A stretch of 64,000 bases of DNA, taken from Acheta domesticus (Eukaryota; Arthropoda; Insecta; Orthoptera; Gryllidae). Position numbers and translations under genes: made by a program. Shown one piece after another: positions 34,130 through 44,874 of the stretch. Below the pieces are notes generated by a model. The model did not search any database. It was not told the DNA's origin and worked only from the letters and a program-made list of their open reading frames with translations. Position 1 is the first letter of the stretch. Every line of letters begins with the position of its first letter. The DNA lies in NCBI GenBank assembly GCA_031308135.1, contig JAHLJT010004567.1, forward strand, positions 135,546,991-135,610,990, given 5' to 3'.

Positions 34130-34405
34130 TCATTTCTTAAGGAAGTCAATTGGAACCGAGAAGTATGTTAAAAGAGCATTAAGTAGCTTAAAATATATTG
34201 CATTACAGAATATTATGTTTTATCAATTTATTTATCATAATGTTTTATCAATTTTTGTATAAATATGTACTCTTGTGATTGGATTTCCTTGATTTAATTT
34301 TGTGATATCATTTGAAATTGTTGACTTTATTTTTTGTTTTTTCTTGTATTACCTACTATAATTGAGGCTTTGCCATGTTGTGGGTAAATAAATAAATAAA
34401 CATTT
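34130..34405 (+). mobile_element. Possible LINE 3' tail
   Basis: An AT-rich region ends GAGGCTTTGCCATGTTG then (AAAT)n, as many Jockey-like LINE 3' ends do. The coding remnant is not convincing, so the call is weak. Confidence 0.3.
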
Positions 34406-34409
34406 GTAG

Positions 34410-34800
34410 TAAAACATGGGGTTCAGAGGAAAATTTGATCAATAAAATTTCTCATTGACGTGCCCATCAGCTGCGGTTGTTCGGTTTCAGATATGTGTGT
34501 CTTCTCTATATATTTGTGACGTGGCTGGCTTCTCATACAACCTCGCATCCTACCTGTACCATTATCCTATAATGTTCGCTCTCTCATCACTATCATTTTA
34601 TTCATCCAGTGGATGGTAATGGCAAAACGTTCTTGTGATCTCTGGCTCAGAAAAGCTCACGATATATTTCACCAGTTTTCTGACTCCACAATATTTGGCA
34701 GGTGGATAAACGATTCAACAATGATACGATAAACTAGAAAATAAACAGAAATTGAGATACGCCATTTCGGATATTATAAGCTCTTCAAATACATGTCTAA
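34410..34800. other. Non-coding stretch
   Basis: I see nothing recognisable here. Confidence 0.4.
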
Positions 34801-34802
34801 TT

Positions 34803-35200
34803 TGCCTGGAGGAGAATTCCAGCGGCCAGCTGCTCTGATCGGTAGTTTTCCGTGGTTTCTCCGATCAACACCAGGTGAATATCGCAGTAGTAGCCTAAAA
34901 AACGGGCTACGGACCGCGCGCGCTCTTTCCTTCTTCTTCTTTGTCCTATCCTCACCCCTTACACACACACACACACATACACACACACACACTTATACGA
35001 AGATGCACTACACTACCACACATGCCGGGAGACCGGTCGGAAGCTTAGAGCTCGTGCCGGCTGGGGCGGTGCCCCGCCATTATCACCCAAAAGATCACCG
35101 CCACCTCCCGAGGAAAAAAACACGCAGTACACGTACGGGACTAATGACCTCAGTAGTTGACGCGCCCGGAATCACGAACAATCACTCAATTAATCAATTA
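34803..35200 (+). mobile_element. SINE-A copy, 5'-truncated
   Basis: It begins TGCCTGGAGGAGAATTCCAG and continues CTCTGATCGGTAGTTTTCC, a (CA)n expansion at 34,964-34,990, CATGCCGGGAGACCGGTCGG, GACGCGCCCGGAATCAC and an AATC/ATTA tail. The tRNA-like head is missing, and a piece near 35,080 is deleted relative to the full copy. Confidence 0.85.
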
Positions 35201-35235
35201 ATATCTAAGGATTGCCTTCGATATGAACCTTGCAG

Positions 35236-35340
35236 CCGGTCACCTGTTGGTCGGATTGGTCCGCCCGTTGAGTACCACCTTTTTGCGCTCGCAGGCTGCT
35301 AGGCGGTGGCGCTTATTAAACGCTCCGCGCGGGCGAGTTA
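35236..35340 (+). repeat. Dispersed repeat Q, copy 2
   Basis: This is the partner of 33,962-34,065, with the same block order (TCACCTGTTGG, CACCTTTTTGCGC-GCAGGCT, ATTAAACG). It is immediately followed by the CpG-rich block. Confidence 0.5.
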
Positions 35341-36090
35341 CGGCGGCGGCTGTGCCGCTGTGGTGCGCGTGTCGTTCTCCCGCCCCGCTGCCATGCTCCG
35401 CTTCGCCACGCGTCGCTACAACCTCCCCTCTCGCCTCGCCCCGCCCCGCCTCTCCATGTCTCGACTCGCTTCTCCCCGCCCTACAACCCCCGCCCCGTCC
35501 CCCGTCCCGCCTCGCCCCGCCCCCACTCCGCCCCGCCTCGTCCCGCCCCGGCCCGTCTGCCCCGCTCTCCCCCGATCCGCTCCGCCATGCTCCTCCAGGT
35601 CTCGATTCGTCTCTCCCCGCTCCGCCCCAACCCGCTACGTCCCCCGTCCCGTTTCGCCACGTCTTGCATCACCCCGCCTCTCCACACCTCGCCACACCTC
35701 TCCCCGCATCGCCTTGTCCCGCCCCACTCCGCTATAGCACGCCCCCCCCCCACGCCTCATCATGCCTCGCCTTTCCACGCCCCGCCATGTCTCACCCCAC
35801 CCCTGCCTCGCCTCGCCCCCGCCGCAGCCGTCGTCTCCGTCGTTTCCAGGCCGGAGCCGGGAACAAAACACGCTCGCGGCGCTACGTGCGCGGGTTGCCG
35901 ATGGCCGGCCGGGCGCTGCCTGTCTCTGCCGTCGGCGCTGCTGCTGCTGTTCTGGAGCTCCGCCCTGTTGCGCTCTCGCCGCCCTGCGTTCTTTTCCGTT
36001 TCCCACTGCGCTCCACTCGGTGTCGACGGCGGCTAGTCGACGCACGCGGCGTCACGCGGCGCTAGCCGACCCTGCGGAATCGGACCCCAC
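35341..36090 (+). other. CpG-rich pyrimidine-skewed block
   Basis: From 35,390 to 35,820 the plus strand is dominated by CCCCGCC/CTCGCC variants; 35,830-36,070 is a mixed CpG-rich part. Open frames up to 280 codons exist in at least three frames and on the minus strand together. Their products are proline/serine/arginine repeats without domains, so I reject them as genes. It may be a CpG island or a decayed C-rich minisatellite. Confidence 0.5.
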
Positions 36091-36281
36091 TCCGCTACAC
36101 ACGCGAATTTCACAATGTTATCGTGCACCAGTCCGCGCACACTCGACGCTACGTCGCCCGCCCTCCATAACTCGGCACCGTTCGTTCACCCCTCATCATA
36201 CAACACTATCGGTCAGCGCCAGGATCAGACCGAATCCAACCGACATAGCTCACCACCACCCGTATCATCGGCTTCATTGCC

Positions 36282-36462
36282 TGGCTGGGATGGTGCCTCC
36301 CTGTTAGGAAAAAACTCTGTGAGCTGACGTACAGGCCTGCACAGGATCTCACCAACCAGCGGGAGAAGGTCACAGCCATCTTCCGCAATAAAAACATCCA
36401 CTACATTTACGGTACTCATTACCTTAGCAGTTGATGATGAAACACCAGTCAATCAATTTTTT
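36282..36462 (+). mobile_element. SINE-A 3' fragment, plus strand
   Basis: It reads GGCTGGGATGGTGCC, CAGGATCTCACCAACCAGCG, CACTACATTTACGG, GTTGATGATGAAACACCAG and ends in CAATCAATTTTTTT. It is a diverged SINE-A 3' half, tail-to-tail with the following minus copy. Confidence 0.65.
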
Positions 36463-36479
36463 TATCATCGATCATCCCT

Positions 36480-36885
36480 TATCATCAACTAACGAGGCGC
36501 GTCAACTAACGAGGTCAATAGTTCCGTAAGTGTAGTGCATGTTTTTCATCGGGCGGTAGCTGTGATCTTCACCCGCTGGATGGCAAGATCCGATGCCGAA
36601 CTACCGGCGACCACCGCGGTTTTTACCAACCAGTAATCTCCCACCAGCGGGCACAGCTCCAGCTGACAAAAGCTCTAAGCCCCCGACCGGTCTCCCGGCA
36701 TATGTGGTAGTGTAGTAACTGTTATAGTAAGTGTATGTGTAAGGAGTGAGGATACGGCAAGGAAGGGGAAGAAAACCTGGTGTCGAAAACACTGCAATCG
36801 TTGGGAGGGAACCCTAGGACCTCCGGTCAGGGTCACTGCAGTGACATCAGTTGATGTACTGAGCCACCTCTCCCTGTACCATCAC
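36480..36885 (-). mobile_element. SINE-A copy, minus strand
   Basis: The reverse complement has the full tRNA-like head (box A AGGTGGCTCAGTACATC near 36,865-36,880; box B degraded to GTCCTAGGGTTCCC). It then has ACCGGTCGGGGGCTTAGAGC, TCTTGCCATCCAGCGGG and the GACGCGCC end. Part of the central body is deleted. It sits tail-to-tail with the plus copy at 36,282-36,462. Confidence 0.75.
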
Positions 36886-36889
36886 TATA

Positions 36890-37430
36890 CACAATCTGCC
36901 TTTTTCACCTGAGCTTACTCATTCCATTCTCCCTGCCCTCACAACAAAATCGTCCTCTCAATGTTTAACTTCCCTTGTCGTCCCAATGTTTAATTCCTCG
37001 ATCATGCTACATCTTTTTCTACTTTTCTTCCCCCCATCACCTCACACTGCTACACTCCACACAACTCCCTCCCTTTTCCGTGCCCCATAATGTCTTCTCC
37101 GTATTTTCCCATTTCCATCACTTCATACCCCTCCTGTCCCACATTACAACAAAACATTTTAACTGTGCATGGAATAATTAAACTGTATAGAGTACAATGG
37201 AAGGACCGAACATTAATAATGTCAAAAATAATCAGAATCGCTTTGAGTTATAAGTCAAGATGGAAAATTGGAAAGATTACAAACAAGATGGGGCCAACAA
37301 TTGTAGGACTGAAAAATCTACACATTGCAGTTATTAATGATGAAGTAATAGATGATGAGAGGGGGCGGAAAGCCCGAGGAAACCTGCCGAAAGCTCACAC
37401 GGTCGCATGTTTCGTGAACGCTTCTGTTCT
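36890..37430. other. Non-coding stretch
   Basis: I see no gene here. The stretch is pyrimidine-rich at 36,900-37,150 and otherwise featureless. Confidence 0.4.
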
Positions 37431-37446
37431 CTATCTTAATTGACAC

Positions 37447-38089
37447 GGTGGTAGGAAATGGTGTGGTATTTACGATGCTTCTATCAAAGTGAGATGTTGG
37501 CTCTTCATCATAACTGTTTATTGTGGCATAAAGCTTTTTCGGCCGCATTGCGGCCATCTTCAATGCTACAAAAATAATAATAGTAATAATAATAATAGTA
37601 ATAAAAATTTAAAGAATTAAAAACTTTTTACAGAATATTGTCAAGAATTGGATTTTTAAGAAAATTTAAAATGTGAAATGGACATATAATTTTTGAAATG
37701 ACAAATGAAAATTAAATTAAATAAATGGAATCTATTACAAATAATATTATGAAACAAATTGGAGTGAAAGAAAACTGGAAAAGTATAATATAAAATGTGT
37801 AAATGGAAACATAATTAAATTAAATAATAGATTCCATTTATTTAATTTAATTTTCATTTGTCATTTCCAAAATTATATGTCCATTTCACATTTTATATTT
37901 TCTTTAAAATCCAATTCTTGACAATATTCTGTAAAAAGTTTTTAATTCTTTAAATTTTTTAAAAATGGGTTTGTAATTTAGATATATTATTATTATTATT
38001 ACTATTATTATTTTTGTAGCACTGAAGATGGCCGCAATGCGGCCGAAAAAGCTTTATGCCACAATAAACAGTTACGATGAAGAGCCAAC
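37447..38089. mobile_element. Foldback element with 14-bp TSD, Penelope-like (F1)
   Basis: The 14-bp direct repeat ATCTTAATTGACAC lies at 37,433-37,446 and 38,090-38,103. Inside are long inverted arms (37,493-37,736 and 37,826-38,092) that match for about 240 bp, with indels in the TAA-rich part, around a spacer of about 90 bp. The right arm contains CTGAAGATG, then a perfect stem GGCCGC-AAT-GCGGCC, then GAAA (38,022-38,048); the left arm carries the mirror image. Long arms plus a variable-length TSD and a hammerhead-like core suggest an inverted pair of pseudo-LTR fragments of a Penelope-like retroelement. No reverse transcriptase is present. Confidence 0.6.
38022..38048 (+). other. Hammerhead-like core in right foldback arm
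   Basis: CTGAAGA fits the hammerhead CUGANGA box, and a perfect six-base-pair stem with a three-base loop precedes GAAA. One extra U lies between the box and the stem, and the cleavage-side stems I and III were not established, so activity is doubtful. The mirror copy is at about 37,537-37,563. Confidence 0.35.
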
Positions 38090-38109
38090 ATCTTAATTGA
38101 CACATCTCG

Positions 38110-38340
38110 CTTCATCCCCTGTCTCTTCCACTCACCTCACCGATTTGCAGCCTTTATTTGAGAATGGGAGTTTCAAGTCACGTTTCTCCCATCTGCTACC
38201 AAACAAGCATTTATTTACCGCATATTTTATAAACCATTATAAATAATTTGAACACTTCTGTTTTTATCTCCTTCTGTGTTAGAAGGAACTCCGAAAAGTT
38301 CGTGGAAATCCGGCCACCTTCGGGAGTCTTCGCTCCCCTC
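38110..38340. other. Non-coding stretch
   Basis: I see no gene here. Confidence 0.4.
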
Positions 38341-38344
38341 TGGG

Positions 38345-38440
38345 TCGAGCTCCCTTGCCTGATAGCTTGGTAAAGTGGCCAAGATACTCGCTTCAGGCAA
38401 GGCGAACCCACCTGCTTTCGCGCAGAGCTCTGAAACTCAG
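38345..38440 (+). mobile_element. Possible tRNA-like SINE head (weak)
   Basis: TGATAGCTTGGTAAAGTGGC resembles box A, and GGCAAGGCGAACCCACC, about 30 bp on, resembles a degraded box B. A stem CCTTGCCTGA/TCAGGCAAGG encloses CTTGG/CCAAG. The arrangement is tRNA-like but no second copy exists in the window. Confidence 0.3.
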
Positions 38441-38519
38441 ACTCTGAAAAGTTCTTGGACGTGGGACCCGACGGAAGAACGAAATCGGAAGAAGAATGAT
38501 TGGTGCTGTAAAACATTGA

Positions 38520-40350
38520 CCAACAAATTTAAAAAATAATAAATCAATTTTGTGTGTTTAGTAGTTATATCAGATAATTTGTAATGATTAAAGAGAAGTC
38601 GAATCAAATTCAACTCATGTAACTCACTCTAAATAATTTCTATTAATTGATCTAATAAGTAGCTGCGCCGCGCTATTATTATATAAATTTATTGCAGTAG
38701 AAACAAGGTGTTAATTTATATTTATAGACAATCATGAAACTGAATTTCATACAGATTTTTATATATTTGATTATAAAGACGTGAAATATAAGAATTTTTC
38801 AATCAACTAAATCAATCAATAGCTGTAAAAAACTATTTAAAATATTACGTGTTTTAAGAACACCAATTATATGTGAATGTAAATTAACAATAATTGATGC
38901 AATTATGATTTCATTCCTAGAAGCGATGACATGTTCTTATCATATTTCACAAGAACATCGCGCTGCGACCTGATTCCAACAGCTGCACCACGCCTCACAC
39001 GTCAATCACGAGCAGTTGTTGTCGGGCTAGTTTCTATCGACGGCGACACGAGAACACACTTATTCCCTTTCAAGAGTTCGTCAAGTTTCAAGCGTGCCCC
39101 TGTCAGCATGTTTCTTCATACAGCATGAAATGAGAACTAACGACGAAAAAAGTAATCAAGAAACGTTCTGTGTTCCACAACCTCTTGTTTCTTTCATAAG
39201 TCTTCCCCAATTTATACGGATGCAGGTTCTCCGGCGATAAAACGTTCGAAGAGGTTGCCCTCGTGATGGTAAAATCATGCAAATATACTTTCAAACAAAC
39301 ATTTTTCATAACAGTAAGTCACGTAAAACAGGAAGCAAACGCACTGCGTACTTTAAACTTTTACCCCTCCTCCCCAGCCACTCAACGCGAAATTAAGCAC
39401 TTAGTTGGAGAAAGCAGAGGAAAAGGACAACCGGAATACGCCCCAGTAACATTCCCCGAATGCAAATTTAATGTTTTAATTAACTAAAAATTATTAAAGT
39501 AAATCTCTCAATTTAGAGCAACGATAAAATATTCAAGATTTATTAACAAGCAGCGTTTAATTCTCCCAGCAAGTTGGCTCTGTAAATTCCTTGGAAGCTC
39601 CTGGGAAGAGGACGCTACGCAGACTCAGGGCCCAGAGCAGCTGCGCATTTCCTCTCAAATTTCTCCTTTAACTGGCGCCAGCGTCGGTGACACCGCTCAA
39701 AATTTAAAAAGCTCCTTCCGTTTTGTAATGAGCCGACGTCGAGAAATTAGTGTTGCAAACGGGTTTCGCTGGGACGTGGTATATACGTTTTAAATTCTGC
39801 CCTGCTCATTAGGGGCGACCGGGTGACGGCGTGCGGCCCCGGGCGAAAGGGCGGGGAGGTTGAGGAGGAGGGGAAAATGGGAGTGAACGCAGGAGATGGA
39901 CGGGACGGCACGGTGGGAGAGATTAACGAGGGAAAGAAAGAGCCGGAGGCTGCCTGCAATGGAAGCAAGGCCGGGTGGTTGGGAGAAGCTGATTGGTGGA
40001 TGGCGTTGGGCAAGGTTAAGCGGGTTTCGACGTATTTAGTTGATGTTTGTCAAAGCTGGGGAAGGTTAGCCCTGCACACTCTAGGGTCTTAAGACCTCAG
40101 CACGATTGTTTTGTTTTTTACTAAAAGTGTGTCATTGTGTGGCTTCCTGCTCCACACAAATTCAATTAGTAGTTCTGTTGAGTTTCATCGGGATGAATCA
40201 TTTAGTGACTTAAAATTATTAATAAATGTGCCAGCAAGTGCAATAAAAGATAAGCTCTAGATTTGCTCTAGAACTAAACAAAGAAAAAAATATCATGTAT
40301 ATGAGTATTTATGTCCAATTAACACAAGATGTCATCGCTGTACAGTTTCT
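38520..40350. other. Non-coding stretch
   Basis: I see no gene. The interval 39,540-39,800 is of higher complexity and GC content than its surroundings and could be regulatory. The interval 39,800-40,020 is G-rich on the plus strand. Confidence 0.35.
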
Positions 40351-40351
40351 G

Positions 40352-40409
<58 letters not shown>
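40352..40409. repeat. (ATT)n microsatellite
   Basis: About 19 uninterrupted ATT units. Confidence 0.95.
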
Positions 40410-40410
<1 letters not shown>

Positions 40411-41286
40411 ATGTCTTAAGGCTTGCTCGTTAGTCGTACTACAAGTCTTCAAAACACTACATGTCCTTCACGCCATTAGGATCACAAACCAATATCCAAT
40501 TTCATCATTTATAACTTTTGGAATTATATCAGAAAAATATGTTCAAAATATATAACCATAACAATTTACAACAGAGCAGTTTAATTTTACAAATTGAATA
40601 GGCATGCTGGAAAAATGTTCCTAGGAATCTGTGGATTCCAGTGTGTGCGTGTTTGTTTGACTGTAGCAGAAAATAAGTGTGCATATCCCGTTAACCCTAA
40701 GGTAAACGAGATATGCGAAACCTAGCGGGTTGAGCCGCGGCGGAGGGTAGAGCGAATTGGGTGTACTTGCGCTGGGTTGAGGGAGTTGCGTGGAGATCCG
40801 CGAGTTTGGGTAGGCTTCATGGGGTATGTTCCGATTGAGCGGGTGAAGAAAGGGAGCGAATGTGAGCGGGGATCGTGGCGGATTGTGTATGTAACTAGAG
40901 TTGGGCTGTGACCCAAGGTTTGGATTGATTTGAGTGGGGTATGTCGGATGAGCAGTTAGGTTTGTTGGTGGTTGTTCAGGTTGGGTATCGTAGGAATGGA
41001 CAGAATTGAATGGAAGCTGAGTAAGAATTAATAGATCTGGCGGAGTTGAACTCAGATGACGTCAATTGCGGTAAATGTAGTCGGATGGGTTGCATGGGAG
41101 TGACGAATAGATATTTAATTTAATTAACATTTTAACGCAAAAAGAAAACAATCAAAAAATGTACGTGACGTATAAAGGGAGGTACTCGTATAATCGACTC
41201 AGGTTTTCTTGAGTCTGAAAATACCCAACAGATTCAGAGTCCTTTCGTGATTCGAGAATGAGTTCGAGCTGGAACTTATTGGCTGA
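40410..41286. other. Non-coding stretch
   Basis: I see no gene. The interval 40,690-41,060 is G-rich on the plus strand without tandem periodicity I can define. Confidence 0.4.
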
Positions 41287-41475
41287 TTATACTTCGATTT
41301 AAACATAGCTGTACTCCAATGTCACGGGTTGGAAGGAGAGGGGGACACTGTCATCCAATCGGGAGCTTTGTTAGAACTTAAATTTTTGGTATTGGAGTTC
41401 CCTATTCGACGATAATATGCCTCTCTCCTTCCAGCTCGTGACCTTGAAGTGCAGCTATGTTTAAAACGGAATATA
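41287..41475. mobile_element. Inverted-repeat element, about 190 bp (MITE-like)
   Basis: The left arm (about 41,287-41,345) reads TTTAAACATAGCTGTACT then CAATGTCACGGGTTGGAAGG. The right arm (about 41,419-41,475) is its reverse complement with roughly one mismatch in eight. The centre of about 75 bp is unrelated to the arms. No clear TSD was found. Confidence 0.6.
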
Positions 41476-41479
41476 GGGT

Positions 41480-41990
41480 GAACTAATGGTCAAGAGGGTC
41501 TCGGCTAGGCGAGGAGTAGGTGAGAGTAGCGGGAGGAGGCGGCTTGGGCGGGTTCGGTAACTTAAGAGGCGTTGTGCGGCTTTAGATTATAGTTTTATGG
41601 GTTGCTAGGTAGAGGACGGAGTTACACAAGTTAAGAAGCCTTGTTTAAATAAAAGGTATTTTCTACAACATTTTTATCCATTACATTTGCAGATTTTGAT
41701 GACTGAGTAATCTTCTTCAGATCTTCTGTTTGAGAGACAACAATACTTGCTTAACTTCAGTCTTGCTTCCTCATGGCAGATGATAATGATGGTGGTCAAA
41801 TAAGATTGTTTAGCTGTCGAAAAGTACTAATTTAATATATAAAATGTAAAGGCAATACCTCTCATTAAAATTATTCCAATACAAACATAACCCCACCAAT
41901 ATACCAACATCAGAGAGGTGTTTTCGGGGATCGGTGGAGCTCACTGGCATTGGAAAAGTGGACGAGAGTGGGGGTAAAAGATGCGAGATT
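41480..41990. other. Non-coding stretch
   Basis: I see nothing recognisable here. Confidence 0.4.
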
Positions 41991-42005
41991 GTCTTAGTTA
42001 TCAGT

Positions 42006-42638
42006 AGAGACCAGAAAAATATGTAGTATTAAATGTCGAAATATGTACATAAATATGTAATGAAAACAGTAAGAATATGTAATAAATATGTAAAATCGGA
42101 TATATTTTGTAATATTAAAATTCTCTGATTAAAAAACATATTCACATAGAACGAAATTACATTTAGGAAAAATGTAAATAAATTTTAAAATCAATACAAA
42201 CGTTTTAAAAACATTTTGGAGAGCACAAGTTGATGCACACTTTGAATCATACAACTTTCTCGTCAGTAGCAAAAGCTTCATCTATTGTAAGCCAGGACTT
42301 TCCAATTTTTTCTCGGAAATTAATCACAAAACGCGGTGTCAATTATACTTTTGACACCTAGATTCCATCAATAACGTAAGGGAAAATGCAATTTTTTTTA
42401 AAAATACTTATTTTCAGAAAAAATATGTAATAAAAGTGAAGGAAATTGTTAGAATGAGAAAATATGTTGTGAAAACAACAAAATATGTAAAATATGTAAC
42501 ATTGTACTAAATATGTAAAAATATGTAACGAAAAAATTGGATATTGTGTTAGGAGGGCGACGATTCGCCAAGATTACAATTTTGAGAACTGTAAGTAGGA
42601 AGACAAAAAATATGTAATTACATAAAAATCCGGTCTCT
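42006..42638. mobile_element. Non-autonomous DNA transposon rich in AATATGTAA, 10-bp TSD
   Basis: The element starts AGAGACCAGAAAAATATGTA and ends with the complement of AGAGACCGGATTTTTATGTA. The decamer AGTTATCAGT flanks both ends (41,996-42,005 and 42,639-42,648). Many copies of AAATATGTAA lie in the two terminal regions. A TSD of 9-11 bp is characteristic of Mutator-like elements, but superfamily cannot be assigned without a transposase. There is no coding capacity. Confidence 0.8.
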
Positions 42639-42649
42639 AGTTATCAGTG

Positions 42650-44870
42650 TGGGTTGCGAGGGAGGGTGAAATGGGATTTGCCCTGGGATGCGGGTCTGAA
42701 AGAAACGTGCGGCCGAGTAGAAGAAGACTCGAAACACGGAGATGTACACAGAAGCACGGTGAGGAGAACAGAGAAAAGAGAAAAGGCGCTGGCGACGGTG
42801 CGCTACGCACCGTTGATCACCCTTCCACCTTCCGCCCTCGCCATGATGGATTCGAGGCCGTTATTTTAAGAAGAGACCCGTCTTCGCTAACAAAGCAATA
42901 GCTCCATTAATGTGCCTCGTGTTTGTTCAGGGACACTTTTATAGTGAGAAGCTCGTTTGTCAGTGCGAGACAACAGAGGAGAGCGCTGCGTTGTCCCGAG
43001 TAAAGAAACTCAAGTGTTTGCTTAGTCTCGCCTGATAGATTATTTTGGAGTGAATCAGATACATTAAGTTACATTGCTGTATAAAAGAGAAATCTTTCTT
43101 CCTCCAATCTGAATTGAATTTCAATGAGACTCATCTTATCCTTTTTCGTTCTATTGATCTTGGGAACAGCTCTCAAAATTCAACGAAATAAAGATTAATG
43201 TGTAATAATGCCAAACAGTTTCGATTTAAGAGTAATGGTAGATGTGGAAATCTCTGAATTATATATTTAATAATTTGATATAAAACAGGATAATATTTCA
43301 TAATACTTCCCACATCGTATTCTCCCTGAATTTATTACCGTGACCGAAATAAAAGATTATTAAATGAAAATTGCATGAGGCAGGTGAACGAAGAAGCGAA
43401 AAAATTACTACAATAACAAGATAAATAGATAATTAGGAATGTAAAAATATTGATGGGTTTATGACTGTAGGAGTGTAGATATCTATAAATAGAAATTTGT
43501 ATTATCAAATACAAACTTTCGATGGTTTTGCAACATTGTAAGCACTGTCTGGTTAGTGTGTTCTTACTTAGTTGTACATGAAATATAAGTCGTCTTTGGT
43601 GTGCCACATAACGTTATAATTTCAAAAAACCTTTTTCACAGAAAATTCATTTCACTCAAAATTCATTTCACTGAAATTTTCGCGATATATACACTCAGTT
43701 TACGACTTTGCGAAATAAGAAAAGAAAATTCTCCTAGGCAAGTTTTAGGATACCTAGATCTTGAATATGCCGCTGCCAGACAGGCAGAGAAAAGGCATTT
43801 TAGTTGGTTTAACGTGCTCAAGTGGTTGTCACTTTAGTGTTACTATCTCTCCAGTATAAACCCATCGTACAGTTTGGTGGCAACATCTCAGGCGCGAAAC
43901 AATTCGATCCAGCCGTGTCTCTTGCTATCTATCGATCCGACCTCTCTCAAACTCTGAATTGTTAATTCTAGTGGCGAATGCGTCGATGAGACATCTCTTT
44001 GATGTTCACTTCATGGCTCTATATACTCCGACTCGTCATACCGGGAAGAAATGGTCTACATGGCAGCTCATTATCCCTCGTAAACGATTGTTAGAGCGAG
44101 ATAGAGGCAGATCTATGTAATCAAATACTAGTCTGTAGCAGAACTGTGAACAACTACATATTCACTCAGATTGCTACAGCTGTTTAGGGTTTAAATGACT
44201 AGGCTATATTTGTTTCCCAGCAACACATTTCCAAAATATTTTCTCCAAATAACGATTTTCAAACAAAGTCGCTTTTTGTTTTTCTGACAGCAATGCTACG
44301 ACACCGACTTGTTTATCTAATTTTATAAACAGAACTTTCTTGGAGTCTGATAAGTTGTATTGCAAAATTATTTAAACCCAATTGATTGCGGTTCCTGTAA
44401 AACGATAAATAATATTGAGTTATGTTCTAAAAACGCTTTTAATACCAAAGAATACTACAAGCTTAACATGAATGTTGCATTACAAGTTCAGTCGTTATAA
44501 CACATCTATGTGCACAATGTAGACACTTATAACACATATTTGTACAGAATGTTGACTTAAGTGTCTTTTAAATAACACAGTAGTTCAAGGAAAATCATGC
44601 GCATTCTTAACACTCCCGTTTACACGGCTGTACTACTTCTTTGTTGCACGTTGTGTGCATCCCATTTTGCTACAACGGTCACGTCAGAAGTAGACTCCAG
44701 AGACGGACCTCGCTGAGCATGTAATTTAATAATTCTCAACCATTTCGTTCCGCACCATATAGCAGCCGGCAGGCGTCTCTGTGCGTTGCCCGAGCACTCG
44801 CCATTGCGAGAATGCCAGACATTTTTTAATCATCGCCCATGAAAACCTGACGACTTGCTTGCTCTACGTC
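42650..44870. other. Non-coding stretch
   Basis: I see no gene or clear element. The short open frames lack motifs. Confidence 0.4.
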
Positions 44871-44874
44871 ACGC

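Noticed and set aside
35223..36065. 280-codon open frame on the plus strand
   Set aside because: Composition artefact of CCCCGCC-type repeats; three frames and the minus strand are open too.
41700..41740. Additional CTGAAGA-type motif on the minus strand
   Set aside because: No GAAACG partner at suitable distance.
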